Assembly (NCBI GenBank): GCA_035295125.1
Contig: DATGJP010000120.1
Coordinates: forward strand, 62,001-126,000
Length of the DNA: 64,000 nt
Direction: 5' to 3'
From: JAICMB01 sp035295125
GTDB taxonomy: Bacteria; Acidobacteriota; Terriglobia; Bryobacterales; Bryobacteraceae
A model generated the notes under the pieces. The model had not been told where the DNA came from, made no database searches, and saw only the letters and a list, made by a program, of their open reading frames with translations. The stretch's first letter is position 1, and the number at the start of each line of letters is the position of its first letter. Positions 8,041 through 17,478 of the stretch are shown in pieces. The position numbers and the translations under genes are program-made.

Positions 8041-11000
8041 CTAACCCGCCGCCGTCAACAAAGGACTGACCCTCGCCCCCGGCAAAATGATCCCCGCCAG
8101 ATTCAGCGGGTCGGCATTCGACACCTCGCGAATATCCTGCGAATCCGCCCCTCGCCGCACCGCACGCAGCAGATCGAGCGCCTCCGGACGTGCGAACTGT
8201 TCACCGACGAACCCGCCCACGAAGCGGCCCCCTCGAACCAGCCCTTTCGCCTCCATCCGCCGCAGTACTGGCAACAAATCGCGCCATGGCGGCGCCGCCG
8301 CTTCCCTCGCGAGCAGATCGCGCAGAAGGACTCCCCAGCGCAGCAACAACTGATCAGCCCACTTCTCAACGCGAGCCTCGTTGCTTTCAACGGTCAAATG
8401 CCGAACAATCGCCCATCGACCGGCAGCATGCCGCGGACGCGCATGCCGGCCGCGCCCTTCACCCCGCCGCCGTTTTGGATCGATGAGTGACCGCAAATTC
8501 TCGAAGCCGTCGGCCGTTACCAACCCTGCGGCAACCAACTCCCAAAGCGCATCCTCCACTTCACTCGCAAGCCGATGCGACGCCCTCACCAGGTCGGCAA
8601 AGAAACAGGCGCCATCCCTCTGCAGGGCATCCAGCACCTCATTGGCGGCGTGCGACAGGTTGGCGGGACTCTCCACGGGTCCGCCGGCAAGCCATGCGGC
8701 ATCCTCACGCAGGAAAAACGATACCGGCGCGATGCGTGTCGGACGGATGCGGCGGCTGTCAGGAGACGGCGGCGAGATCCGCGCCCACATCACCTCACCC
8801 GAAAGGCAAACATCGTCCAGCAGCTCCGGATCGTATTTCGCGACCCGCTGCGGCAAGATGCGCGATTCCCAGGCCACGGCCGGTATTTCGTAGCCCTGCA
8901 ATTGCCGCACGATATGGAGCACCCCGTCGGCGCCATGTAACTGCGATCCCGGCACGGCGTGCTGCCAGCGCTGCAGGAAGGCCTGGAACTGCAGCGCGGT
9001 GACGGGTTCGATCTCGCGCCGCAGACGCCCCAGCGTGGTGCGGTGGATGCGGGCAAGCACACGACGATTGCACCATTCCATCTCGCCATCAGCCGAAGAA
9101 CGGGTGAAGCGACCCCGCAGCACCTGGCCTTCGGCTTCGAGTCGCGCCATTGCGATTTCGAGGTCTTCGTGCGGGAACGCCAGGCACTCGGCCAAGGCGC
9201 TGAGGGTTGCCGGTCCGGTCGATTCCAGCCACCCGCGCAGCACGGCCGCGGCATCGTCTACAACCTCGCGGCGTTCCGTGGCCACCCAGAACGACTTCCC
9301 ATCCCGGATCAGGGTAGATGCACGCCCGGTCGCGGTCAATTCGTCGTAGAAAGCCCTCCACTCCGCGACAGGCGGCAGCAGGATCAACGTCAATAGCGCA
9401 TCGTGCAGTTCGTCGGCGTCGCGAACCTCGGGCCAACTCTCCGCGGAGACCTGCTCGATCGCCGCCGGATCGAGAATCCCCGCCCCATCGGCAACATCCG
9501 GCCGCATTGTCCGTCTCAATTGCACGGCGCGCGCGCGACGCTCCTCCAAAGGGGCGTCATCGAGGTAGGCGTAGGGGTTCGCGTTGAGAATCTCGTGCGA
9601 GAAAAACGACGGCTCCGGCGTATCGATCGCAATCGTACGAATGCCTCCGTCCAGAATCCCCGTGATCACCCGGTTCAGACCATCCAGATCCATCGCCTCG
9701 TGCAGACAGTTATCGATCGTCTCCTTCACAAGCGGGTGATCGGGAATGCGAATCGGTCCGCTCAGGTTTTCCTGGCAGGCCACCTGGTCGGGGAAAACGG
9801 AAGCCAGCAGATCGTCGGAGCGCATGCGCTGGATCGGCGCTGGCACCTTGGCGCCTCCTCGGAAACGCAGGATCGCGAGCGCCCGCGATGCGTTCCAACG
9901 CCAGCGGGCCGAGAACATGGGCGCGGGCAGCATCGCCTGCGTCAGGGTATCTTCGAGCGTCTCCGGTCTAAGGAATTCGAATACCAGCTCCAGCGGGAAC
10001 GCGTGCTGGTCGCTCAACGAGATGACCAGCCCGTTGTCGGTGGCCGCGGCCTGCAACTCAAAATTGAAGGTTCGGCAGAATTTCTTGCGGAGCGCGAGCC
10101 CCCAGGCGCGATTAACGCGCGATCCAAACGGCGCATGGATGACGAGCTGCATGCCGCCGCCTTCATCGAAAAATCGTTCGGCAATTACGGTGTTGCTGGT
10201 GGGCAGCGCTCCCAATCCCAGGATGCCCGCCTGCACGTAAGCGATTGCCTGCTTTGCGCCCGCCTCGTCGACTCCACAGTTCGACATCAGCCATCCCGGA
10301 GCGGTCTCCACGTCGGCGGCGATTCTTTCGCGCACCTGGGAAACAGCTCTCGAAAGCTCGGCCGAACGTCCCGGCGCTTCGCCCAGCCAGAACGGCAGCG
10401 ATGGCGGCAAACCTTGGGCATCCTCGACGCGGACACGGCCGGCCTCCACACGGCGGATTCGCCAGGAATGCGTGCCCAGCAGAAAGACATCGCCGGCCAC
10501 GCTCTCAACGGCAAAATCCTCGTCGACAGTCCCAATCGTCTTTCCTTCGGGTTCCAACACAACCGCATACGCGGCGTTGTCGGGGATCGCGCCGCCGGAT
10601 GTGATGGCCGCCAGTCGTCCGCCTCGCCGCGCTCGCACGCGCCCGTTCACCTGGTCGCGGTGCAGCAACGCCCCGCTACGGCCGCGCGACGTTGCAATTC
10701 CCTCCGAGAGCATCGTGACCACGCTGTCGAAGTCTTTCCGCGAAAGGCTCCGATAGGAGTGCGTCTTGTGCGCCATCTCGACGAGATCGTCCTCGCGCCA
10801 TGGCTCCGCCGCGGTTTCGGCGACAATCTGCTGCGCCAGGATGTCCAGGGAATTCTGGGGAATTTCGATGCGCTCCAGGTCTCCTGACCGAATAGCGTGA
10901 ATAAGCGCCGCGCATTCGATCAGTTCGTCGCGGGTCGTGGGGAAGAGGATGCCACGAGGCTTGGCGCCCACCCAGTGCCCCGACCGTCCGATTCGCTGCA

Positions 11001-12066
11001 GCGCAACCGCAATCGAACGCGGCGTGCCGAGCTGAATGGCAAGATCCACGGTCCCGATATCGATACCCAATTCCAATGAAGCCGTCGCGACGACACAGCG
11101 TAACTGCCCACCCTTCAGTCGCGCCTCGGCGTCCAGCCGAAGCTGCCGCGAAAGGCTGCCGTGATGGGGCAGCACCACGTTCTCCCCCAAACGCTCCGAC
11201 AAGCCGTGAGCCACGCGCTCAGCAAGCCGGCGGGTGTTCACGAACACAAGCGTGGTACGCGTCTGCTGAATGTGGCGGGCCACGCGGTCGTAGATCTCTG
11301 CCCACATCTCGGTGCTGGCCACCGCGCCGAGTTCATCGTTCGGAACCTCGATGGAGAGGTCCATATCCCGGCGATGCCCAACATCGATGATGCGCGCGCC
11401 GGCCGCCAGGTAATCAGCTACATACTCGATCGGGCGGACCGTGGCGGAAAGGCCGATGCGTTGCGGACGAGCCCCGCGCGCCGCGGTTGTCAATGCGTCG
11501 AGCCGGGCTAGGGTAAGGCCCAGGTGCGCTCCCCGCTTGTCATCCGCAATGGCATGGATCTCGTCGACGATCACGGTTCGCGTGGTGCGAAGAATCCGTC
11601 GCGGCCGCTCGGCCGTCAGCAGGATGAACAGCGATTCCGGCGTCGTCACCAGGATGTGCGGCGGCGTCTTGGTCATCTGCTGCCGTTCCCAAACCGGCGT
11701 GTCTCCCGTGCGCAGAGCCGTGCGGATAGGAGGCAGCAGGATACCGCGTTTTCCGGCCAACTCCGCAATCTCGGCCAACGGCACCTCGAGATTCTTGTGG
11801 ATGTCGTTCGAGAGCGCTTTCAGCGGCGAGACGTAGACCACCTGCGTTTCGTCGACCAGTGTACCCGACCGCGCCTGCCGAACCAGTTGATCGATACAAA
11901 TGAGAAAAGCAGCGAGTGTTTTGCCCGAGCCGGTGGGCGCCGAAATGAGGATGTCGCGGCCGGCCGAGATCTCCGGCCACCCTTGTACCTGGGGTTCTGT
12001 AGCGTGTTTGAAACGGGTTTCAAACCATTCCGCAACGAGGGGATCAAAAAGCGAAAATGGCGCCAC
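8041..12066 (-). CDS. lhr: Lhr-family large ATP-dependent helicase
   Basis: A 1341-residue superfamily 2 helicase read from a GTG start. Visible motifs: Walker A SAPTGSGKT (42-50), motif Ia SPLKALSNDI, TTPESL (motif Ib), Walker B DEIH (168-171), motif III SATVRP (207-212), motif IV HHGSLSR and motif VI QRIGRSGH. The Lhr-specific region follows: a winged-helix segment, then the beta-barrel/DUF domain with GGMQLVIHAPFGSRVNRAWGLALRKKFC near 640-670, and a long C-terminal extension of about 450 residues, close to the long form of E. coli Lhr (about 1538). The family unwinds RNA-DNA hybrids and is linked to genome repair. It has no partner gene here; the 252 bases upstream separate it from the divergent TonB receptor gene. 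Confidence 0.95.
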   Translation of the reverse strand: MAPFSLFDPLVAEWFETRFKHATEPQVQGWPEISAGRDILISAPTGSGKTLAAFLICIDQLVRQARSGTLVDETQVVYVSPLKALSNDIHKNLEVPLAEIAELAGKRGILLPPIRTALRTGDTPVWERQQMTKTPPHILVTTPESLFILLTAERPRRILRTTRTVIVDEIHAIADDKRGAHLGLTLARLDALTTAARGARPQRIGLSATVRPIEYVADYLAAGARIIDVGHRRDMDLSIEVPNDELGAVASTEMWAEIYDRVARHIQQTRTTLVFVNTRRLAERVAHGLSERLGENVVLPHHGSLSRQLRLDAEARLKGGQLRCVVATASLELGIDIGTVDLAIQLGTPRSIAVALQRIGRSGHWVGAKPRGILFPTTRDELIECAALIHAIRSGDLERIEIPQNSLDILAQQIVAETAAEPWREDDLVEMAHKTHSYRSLSRKDFDSVVTMLSEGIATSRGRSGALLHRDQVNGRVRARRGGRLAAITSGGAIPDNAAYAVVLEPEGKTIGTVDEDFAVESVAGDVFLLGTHSWRIRRVEAGRVRVEDAQGLPPSLPFWLGEAPGRSAELSRAVSQVRERIAADVETAPGWLMSNCGVDEAGAKQAIAYVQAGILGLGALPTSNTVIAERFFDEGGGMQLVIHAPFGSRVNRAWGLALRKKFCRTFNFELQAAATDNGLVISLSDQHAFPLELVFEFLRPETLEDTLTQAMLPAPMFSARWRWNASRALAILRFRGGAKVPAPIQRMRSDDLLASVFPDQVACQENLSGPIRIPDHPLVKETIDNCLHEAMDLDGLNRVITGILDGGIRTIAIDTPEPSFFSHEILNANPYAYLDDAPLEERRARAVQLRRTMRPDVADGAGILDPAAIEQVSAESWPEVRDADELHDALLTLILLPPVAEWRAFYDELTATGRASTLIRDGKSFWVATERREVVDDAAAVLRGWLESTGPATLSALAECLAFPHEDLEIAMARLEAEGQVLRGRFTRSSADGEMEWCNRRVLARIHRTTLGRLRREIEPVTALQFQAFLQRWQHAVPGSQLHGADGVLHIVRQLQGYEIPAVAWESRILPQRVAKYDPELLDDVCLSGEVMWARISPPSPDSRRIRPTRIAPVSFFLREDAAWLAGGPVESPANLSHAANEVLDALQRDGACFFADLVRASHRLASEVEDALWELVAAGLVTADGFENLRSLIDPKRRRGEGRGRHARPRHAAGRWAIVRHLTVESNEARVEKWADQLLLRWGVLLRDLLAREAAAPPWRDLLPVLRRMEAKGLVRGGRFVGGFVGEQFARPEALDLLRAVRRGADSQDIREVSNADPLNLAGIILPGARVSPLLTAAG

Positions 12067-12264
12067 GAAAATAGCGTAACAGACTAGACGCTTCGTCGTC
12101 TCACCTCAAGGCCCCCGGATCCAAACGTCAAGTTACTAATCGCGTAGAAACAACGGTCTAATGATAGACACGTACAGCGACCGCTGCGAGTATTTTGGGA
12201 CCGCTGAATCGAGCTGTCTGTGTGGATCCAACTGTCTGGTTTTTTTTGTTGGACATCACAACGG

Positions 12265-12281
12265 AAGAGTCTTAGACTCTT
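12265..12281. promoter_or_regulatory. Perfect dyad in the leader of the TonB receptor gene
   Basis: AAGAGTC-TTA-GACTCTT is a perfect 7+7 inverted repeat ending 37 bases before the receptor start codon. Just upstream are a T-run and TTGGAC (12249-12254), 18 bases from TAGACT (12273-12278), which could be a weak promoter whose -10 falls inside the dyad. The symmetry fits an operator or an RNA hairpin. Both readings are inference. Confidence 0.35.
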
Positions 12282-12318
12282 TAGAGAAACTTAGTTTCGC
12301 TTGAGGAGGAGACCATCC

Positions 12319-15300
12319 ATGAACCATGTATGTTCTAGAGCGAGCGAGTGTCGAATCGCGTTCGTTCTTTTTGCCGTGCTCATCTCGGCCACTGTGCTGT
12401 TCGCGCAATCGGACCTGGGATCTATCACCGGCTATGTCAAAGATCCCAGTGGCGCGGTTGTGCCGAATGCCAAAGTAACCGTCACTAATGCGACAGGTAT
12501 TACACGCACCACAAATTCCAACGCGGATGGGTTTTACACGATCACGAACATTCCGCCCTCTGTTTACAACCTTAGTGTAGAGGCGCCAGGATTCAAGAAG
12601 TTCGAATCCTCGAACAATAAACTCGACCCCAGCGCCACTTTAACGTTGGATGCAAACTTGACCGTCGGCGCCGCTACCGAAACCGTTTCCGTTTCAGCGG
12701 TCGGCTCTCGCCTGCAAACCGAATCTGCATCTGTCATGCAGGATGTCAGCAAACAACAGATTGATGCGCTGGAATTGAATGGCCGCAATCCCATTTACAT
12801 GGCGAGCCTCGTCGCGGGAACTCGCGGCGGGAATCTCGCAGGTCTCAATTTCAACTTTACGCAGGGCCCCTCCAATTTCAACGGCTCTCGCAATTGGGAC
12901 AATCTGATCACCTACGACGGTGCTCCAGCGACCCGTACCCGCGCCAACGGTACGAGCCTCGGCGCTGCTGACGTGGACTCGGTTCAAGAGATCCAGGTGC
13001 TGACCGCAGACTATGCGGCCGAATACGGGCGGGCCTCCGGTGGCCAGATTCGCATCATCACTCGGAGTGGGTCCCAAGAGTTCCATGGCGCGGCCTACGA
13101 GTATCTTCGCAACACGGCGTTCAACGCGAACACCTGGCAGCGTAACCAGAATGCTTCTACAAACTTCGTGCCGCCGTTCCACTACAACCAGTTCGGCTAC
13201 GATATCGGCGGGCCGTTCTACATTCCCGGCAAACTCAATAAAGACAAGAGCAAGTTCTTCTGGTATTGGGGACAGGAATGGGTGCGCTATCGCTTCACGG
13301 ACACAGCCACCTGGACTGTACCGTCGATGCTTATGCGACAAGGCAACTTCAGTGAACTGCTGGACCCGAACAACGTCTACATCACTCGCAAAGACGCCAG
13401 CGGCAACAAGATCCCCGTCCTGATCACGAATCCCAGCAACGGGGTGCCGTTTGCGGGCAACGTCATCCCGGCAAACCTGCTTAGCCAAAACGGCCTCGGC
13501 ATTTTGAAGGCTTTCCCGGTACCGAACCTGACCTCGCCGTTGAACGGAAACCAGTACTTTTACGCTGCTGCCCTCCACCCGCAAAATCAGCGCAAAGATA
13601 CGCTGGCCGTGGACATCAACATCACGGAAAAGCAGCGCCTGCAATTCCGGCGCTTGAATTACTCGTTTTTTGAGTATCAACCTCTCGACGGCACGCCGCT
13701 GGAAACGCCGAAGTACTTCAACCGTCCAAATCAGACCAACTCGCTCGATCACGTGTGGACGATCAGTCCGACGATCGTCAACGAGTTCCTGGCCACCGTC
13801 AGTCTTGACGACGTTTACATCCCGGTTGACCAGGCACACTTCTTCGACCGCACCACCGCCGGCATCAATTACCCCTACATCTTTCCCAGTGGCAAACTGA
13901 TCCCTACGCGCATCCCAACTGCCGCGATCACGAATTTCACAACCCTGACCGGAAACCCCTACCCCTCCCATTCCTCCGGTCCCATTTACACCTTGTCGGA
14001 CAGCCTGACCTGGATCAAAGGCGCCCACACCTTCAAGTTCGGATTCGCGTTTGAACGCTCCGGAGAAAACGACAACGACGAAATCAACGTCAGCGCCTGC
14101 CCGACTTGCACCAACAATCAAAACGGTCAGTTCTCCTTCACCGACAGCCGCCCGGGCGGAACGGGGGTCGCGGTTGCGAATGCGGCACTCGGTCTTTTCG
14201 ACACCTACTCTGAGTTAGGTCAGCGCGGATTTACCATCTTCCGCAGCAATATGTACGAGATGTTCGCCCAGGACAGTTGGAAGGTGAATCAGAAGCTAAC
14301 CGTCAACCTCGGGTTGCGCTATACGATTAACTTCCCGAACCAGGCCATCTGGCGCAATATGTCTGCCTTCGATCCATCGCTTTATGACCCGAGCAAAGCA
14401 GTCGGGGTGGATCCGAAAACGGGAGCGGTCATCCTTACGCCCGGTTCCGACCGCTACAACGGCATCGTTATTCCTGGTAATGGTTGGCCGGATTCAGCGA
14501 AAGGTCGTTTCCCTGAAGCAACCGCTGGAACCTACGACTATCTGTTCCGTGGCGGCGTCAGGCCACCTTATTTCTCGAACATTCAGTGGAGCACGCCGCA
14601 GCCACGCGTCGGAATCGCATACGCGATGAACGACAAGACCGTCTTTCGAACCGGCGTCGGCCGCTTTTTCACACGCCTGGGAGTCAGCGACTCGATCTTC
14701 CTGGGTGGAAATCCACCGTTTCAGCCGACGGCCAGCGTTACGAACGGTATCGCCGATAACCCAGGCGGAACTTCCACCAACGTTCTGCCCTTGACTGTTA
14801 CCACCTATCCCCTAACCTGGCAAAACCCGGAAGCCTGGAACTGGAATTTCACGGTCGAACGTCAAATATTCTGGAAGTCGGTGGCCAGTGTTGCCTATGT
14901 CGGGAGGCGCGGGCTTCATCTCCCGCGCGAAGAAGACATCAACCAGCCGACAGTACAGGCTATTGCTCCCTACCTCGACTCAAAGGGCAATCTGACCGTC
15001 AATCTCGACTCGCTTCGGCCCTATAAAGGCTACAATTCCATTCGTTCCAGCGAGAACGTCGCCACATCGCGCTATAACTCCCTGCAACTCATGTGGAACC
15101 GTCGATTCGCAAACGACTTCATGTTCGGCGTTGCGTATACGTACTCCAGGAGTTACGACGATGGTTCCGCTTATCGCGACATCCTGCCCGACACGTACTA
15201 TGCCCAGAATCTGTGGGCGTTGTCGTCGTTTGACACGACCCACGTCATGACGATCAACTATCTTTACGAGTTGCCGTTCGGCCGAGGCAAGCACTTCGGC

Positions 15301-15861
15301 AGCAATTGGAACCGGGGCGTCGATGCCGTGATGGGCGGTTGGCAGATCAGCGGTATTACGCAACTGCAAACCGGTCAGCCATGCGCGGCAGTCGTGAATA
15401 CCGATTACGCCCGGGTGGGCGTAGATGGGAATATGAACGACTGCGGCGGCACCGGCGAACTCTGGGCTCTCAACGGCCCCGTGACCGTCGCCGGCAACTT
15501 CTCGCCGAACGGCACCAACGATCCTCATTTCTGGTTCAACCCCACCACCACCAACGGCTCGCCACTACTCACAGCCCCGGCAATCGGCACTTTTGTGACT
15601 GGTCCTTCCAGCCGTGATTTCGTCCACAATCCGGGACTCGAAAACTGGAACCTCGGCCTGTATAAGAAGTTCGCGATCAACGAACGTATGGGCTTCCAAT
15701 TCCGCGCCGAAGCGTTTGACGCCTTCAATCACCCGAACCTTGACAGAAGCAATGGTGGGAACGGCGCCCAGTTCAACCCAACCAGCCCGCAATTCGGCAA
15801 GGTCACGGGCAAGAACAACGACGTTCGCAATCTGCAGCTTTCGCTGAGGTTCTACTTCTAG
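12319..15861 (+). CDS. Oar-like TonB-dependent receptor with carboxypeptidase-regulatory domain
   Basis: An outer-membrane protein of 1180 residues. ATG 12319 is preferred over an in-frame TTG at 12301 because GAGGAGGAG (12303-12311) is well spaced before it. Order: signal peptide (IAFVLFAVLISATVLFAQ), CarboxypepD_reg-like beta-sandwich (GSITGYVKDPSGAVVPNAKVTVTN near 32-55), plug region (MQDVSKQQIDALELNGRNP, then VDSVQEIQVLTADYAAEYGRASGG) and a long beta-barrel ending in LQLSLRFYF with a terminal aromatic residue. Acidobacteria carry many such Oar-like proteins, thought to import large ligands such as glycans. A strong terminator follows, so it is monocistronic. It may feed the polysaccharide enzymes of this window, but no ligand can be read from sequence. 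Confidence 0.93.
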   Translation: MNHVCSRASECRIAFVLFAVLISATVLFAQSDLGSITGYVKDPSGAVVPNAKVTVTNATGITRTTNSNADGFYTITNIPPSVYNLSVEAPGFKKFESSNNKLDPSATLTLDANLTVGAATETVSVSAVGSRLQTESASVMQDVSKQQIDALELNGRNPIYMASLVAGTRGGNLAGLNFNFTQGPSNFNGSRNWDNLITYDGAPATRTRANGTSLGAADVDSVQEIQVLTADYAAEYGRASGGQIRIITRSGSQEFHGAAYEYLRNTAFNANTWQRNQNASTNFVPPFHYNQFGYDIGGPFYIPGKLNKDKSKFFWYWGQEWVRYRFTDTATWTVPSMLMRQGNFSELLDPNNVYITRKDASGNKIPVLITNPSNGVPFAGNVIPANLLSQNGLGILKAFPVPNLTSPLNGNQYFYAAALHPQNQRKDTLAVDINITEKQRLQFRRLNYSFFEYQPLDGTPLETPKYFNRPNQTNSLDHVWTISPTIVNEFLATVSLDDVYIPVDQAHFFDRTTAGINYPYIFPSGKLIPTRIPTAAITNFTTLTGNPYPSHSSGPIYTLSDSLTWIKGAHTFKFGFAFERSGENDNDEINVSACPTCTNNQNGQFSFTDSRPGGTGVAVANAALGLFDTYSELGQRGFTIFRSNMYEMFAQDSWKVNQKLTVNLGLRYTINFPNQAIWRNMSAFDPSLYDPSKAVGVDPKTGAVILTPGSDRYNGIVIPGNGWPDSAKGRFPEATAGTYDYLFRGGVRPPYFSNIQWSTPQPRVGIAYAMNDKTVFRTGVGRFFTRLGVSDSIFLGGNPPFQPTASVTNGIADNPGGTSTNVLPLTVTTYPLTWQNPEAWNWNFTVERQIFWKSVASVAYVGRRGLHLPREEDINQPTVQAIAPYLDSKGNLTVNLDSLRPYKGYNSIRSSENVATSRYNSLQLMWNRRFANDFMFGVAYTYSRSYDDGSAYRDILPDTYYAQNLWALSSFDTTHVMTINYLYELPFGRGKHFGSNWNRGVDAVMGGWQISGITQLQTGQPCAAVVNTDYARVGVDGNMNDCGGTGELWALNGPVTVAGNFSPNGTNDPHFWFNPTTTNGSPLLTAPAIGTFVTGPSSRDFVHNPGLENWNLGLYKKFAINERMGFQFRAEAFDAFNHPNLDRSNGGNGAQFNPTSPQFGKVTGKNNDVRNLQLSLRFYF

Positions 15862-15968
15862 GCTCTGAGTCGGTGCGTTTTGCCCCAGTCCCCGAGTCGA
15901 GACGTGGGAAGGGCATCAACCCGGCTTCGGGTCAGTTTTAGATCGGTTTTGGATGCAGTGCAACCTCG

Positions 15969-15996
15969 GGCATCCGCTTCGGCGGATGCCTTTTTT
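15969..15996 (+). terminator. Rho-independent terminator of the TonB receptor gene
   Basis: A perfect 9-bp stem GGCATCCGC / GCGGATGCC with a TTCG tetraloop is followed directly by six T residues. It lies 107 bases after the receptor stop and its T-run touches the end of the convergent GH13 gene. No T-run follows in the opposite direction, so it acts on plus-strand transcripts. Confidence 0.92.
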
Positions 15997-17368
15997 ATGC
16001 ATCGAAACGAAGGAAGTGCACTTGCCAGGGAGCGAGGTTTACGAAAAGACCTTCCGCCTGGAGTTCGTTGCCCTCGCGGTCGAAGATTTCGCCCGTGATC
16101 TGGTCCGTCAGGCGGCAGTAGGGAAAGCTCACGGCCTGCCCGACCTTTATCCGGCCTTGCGCGGGGTGAGAAGAGTAGTTCACGACGATGACAAACCCGC
16201 TCCAGGTCCAGGCGAGAAGGTTGGTGTGCGATGGATTATCTGGCCAGCCCGAAGTCTCGCATAGCTGCCAGTCGCCTTCCAGAGCTCCTGCGGCTTTTAA
16301 CACGCGCTGATAGAAGTTCTCCAGGCCAGTGTCGGCCGGCTCCGCGGCGCGGCGGGCGAGTTGCACCGGCAGTTTGATGCGGCGGCCTTCGAGTTGGCCT
16401 TCATGGAACAGCTTCGCGCCCGGCAAAGTAGCGGCCACCACCACGGCCGCGCGCAGCTTCTCGGGCGGAAGAACAGCGGCCGCGCGGGGCTCGTCGTGGT
16501 TTTCGAGAAACCGGATGAGCTTGTTCTGGTAGTGCAGGTCAGCGGTTAGATGCAGCCGGATGGCGTATGCGTCGCCGTGCACCAGCCCGTCATAGAGTCG
16601 CTTGTCATAGCAGTAGTCAAACCCTAGCTGCTGCATGGTGTACTCGAGGTCCCAGTAGGCCTCCGCCATGAGAATGAACTCCGGAATCCGGGCGCGAACG
16701 ATGGGGATAACGTCGCCCCAGAATTCGGTGGCGGGGGCGTTTCCTCCCCAGGTCCTGGAGAAAACGTCATTCAGAAGCAGGATGCTCATATCGCACCGCA
16801 CGCCGTCGCACTGTTCCCCGATATCGAGCAGCGTTTCCAGCAGGGCTTGGCGTGTTTCGGGGCGGAAAATGTTCAGTTGCGCCGTGTCGGTCCAGGGAGG
16901 AAAGTAAGGATCGCGTCCGTTGGCAATGCCCGCCTGGTCATGAACGAAATACCCCGGGTGCTCGATGGTCCACGAATGGTCCACCGCGACGTGGTTGGGC
17001 ACGAAATCGAGCAGCAGACGAAGCCCCCGCGCGGCCAATTCGCGGCGCGCGATTGCCAAGGCCGCCTGTCCGCCAAGATGGGCATCGACGACGTAGCGAT
17101 GGACCGCGTACGGCGATCCGATCACGTCCGCCGAGGTCAGGTCAGGGAGCGCCGCGGCGAACTCACTCGCGAGACCGGGATGCTCGCGTGCGATCTTCGC
17201 GCCGGCCGGGCTCCGCTCCCAAACTCCCATCAGCCAGACGGAATCGAACCCCCATCGCGCAATGCCGTCCCATTCCTCGGCCGGAACGTCTGCGAGCGTG
17301 ACCGTCCGCCCATACTTCCGGGTCAGTTCACCAAGCCAGACCCAAGTGTTGATTTCGTAAAGGACCAT
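15995..17368 (-). CDS. Alpha-amylase family (GH13) glycosidase, probably cytoplasmic
   Basis: A 457-residue protein without a signal peptide. The four GH13 regions are all visible: I DFVPNH (121-126), II GVRCDMS with nucleophile D193, III MAEAYWD with acid/base E236, and IV FLENHDEPR with D292 as transition-state stabiliser. The barrel is compact and starts at residue 3 (LYEINTWVWL), with a C-terminal beta domain (FVIVVNYSSHPAQGRI). It should hydrolyse or transfer alpha-glucosidic bonds; the exact specificity cannot be read. It stands alone between the TonB terminator and repeat copy C. Confidence 0.9.
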   Translation of the reverse strand: MVLYEINTWVWLGELTRKYGRTVTLADVPAEEWDGIARWGFDSVWLMGVWERSPAGAKIAREHPGLASEFAAALPDLTSADVIGSPYAVHRYVVDAHLGGQAALAIARRELAARGLRLLLDFVPNHVAVDHSWTIEHPGYFVHDQAGIANGRDPYFPPWTDTAQLNIFRPETRQALLETLLDIGEQCDGVRCDMSILLLNDVFSRTWGGNAPATEFWGDVIPIVRARIPEFILMAEAYWDLEYTMQQLGFDYCYDKRLYDGLVHGDAYAIRLHLTADLHYQNKLIRFLENHDEPRAAAVLPPEKLRAAVVVAATLPGAKLFHEGQLEGRRIKLPVQLARRAAEPADTGLENFYQRVLKAAGALEGDWQLCETSGWPDNPSHTNLLAWTWSGFVIVVNYSSHPAQGRIKVGQAVSFPYCRLTDQITGEIFDREGNELQAEGLFVNLAPWQVHFLRFDA

Positions 17369-17375
17369 AGCCTGT

Positions 17376-17407
17376 GGAAGGGCGCGGGCGGTTTCGCTTG
17401 CCTTTGG
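17376..17407 (+). repeat. Dispersed palindromic repeat, copy C
   Basis: Reads GGAAGGGCGCGGGCGGTTTC, then GCTTGCCTTTGG. It shares the left flank, core and right flank of copies A and B. It begins just upstream of the GH13 start, inside the 110-base gap to the MBL-fold gene. Confidence 0.6.
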
Positions 17408-17478
17408 ATCTGACGGTGCATCTTCGAGGGCTCAAAATGCTTGAAGGCATCGCGTGTTTCCAAAGCCGCCCACTTACA

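Noticed and set aside
9403..10887. Plus-strand frame of 494 codons
   Set aside because: It lies wholly inside lhr on the opposite strand, lacks a ribosome-binding site and shows no motif; such frames are common in high-GC genes.
12600..12620. tRNA T-arm-like GTTCGAATCC
   Set aside because: It is inside the TonB receptor coding region and no acceptor or anticodon arm surrounds it; no tRNA gene was found in the window.
12694..14121. Minus-strand frame of 475 codons
   Set aside because: Antisense to the TonB receptor gene; composition follows the codon bias of the sense gene, with no domain.
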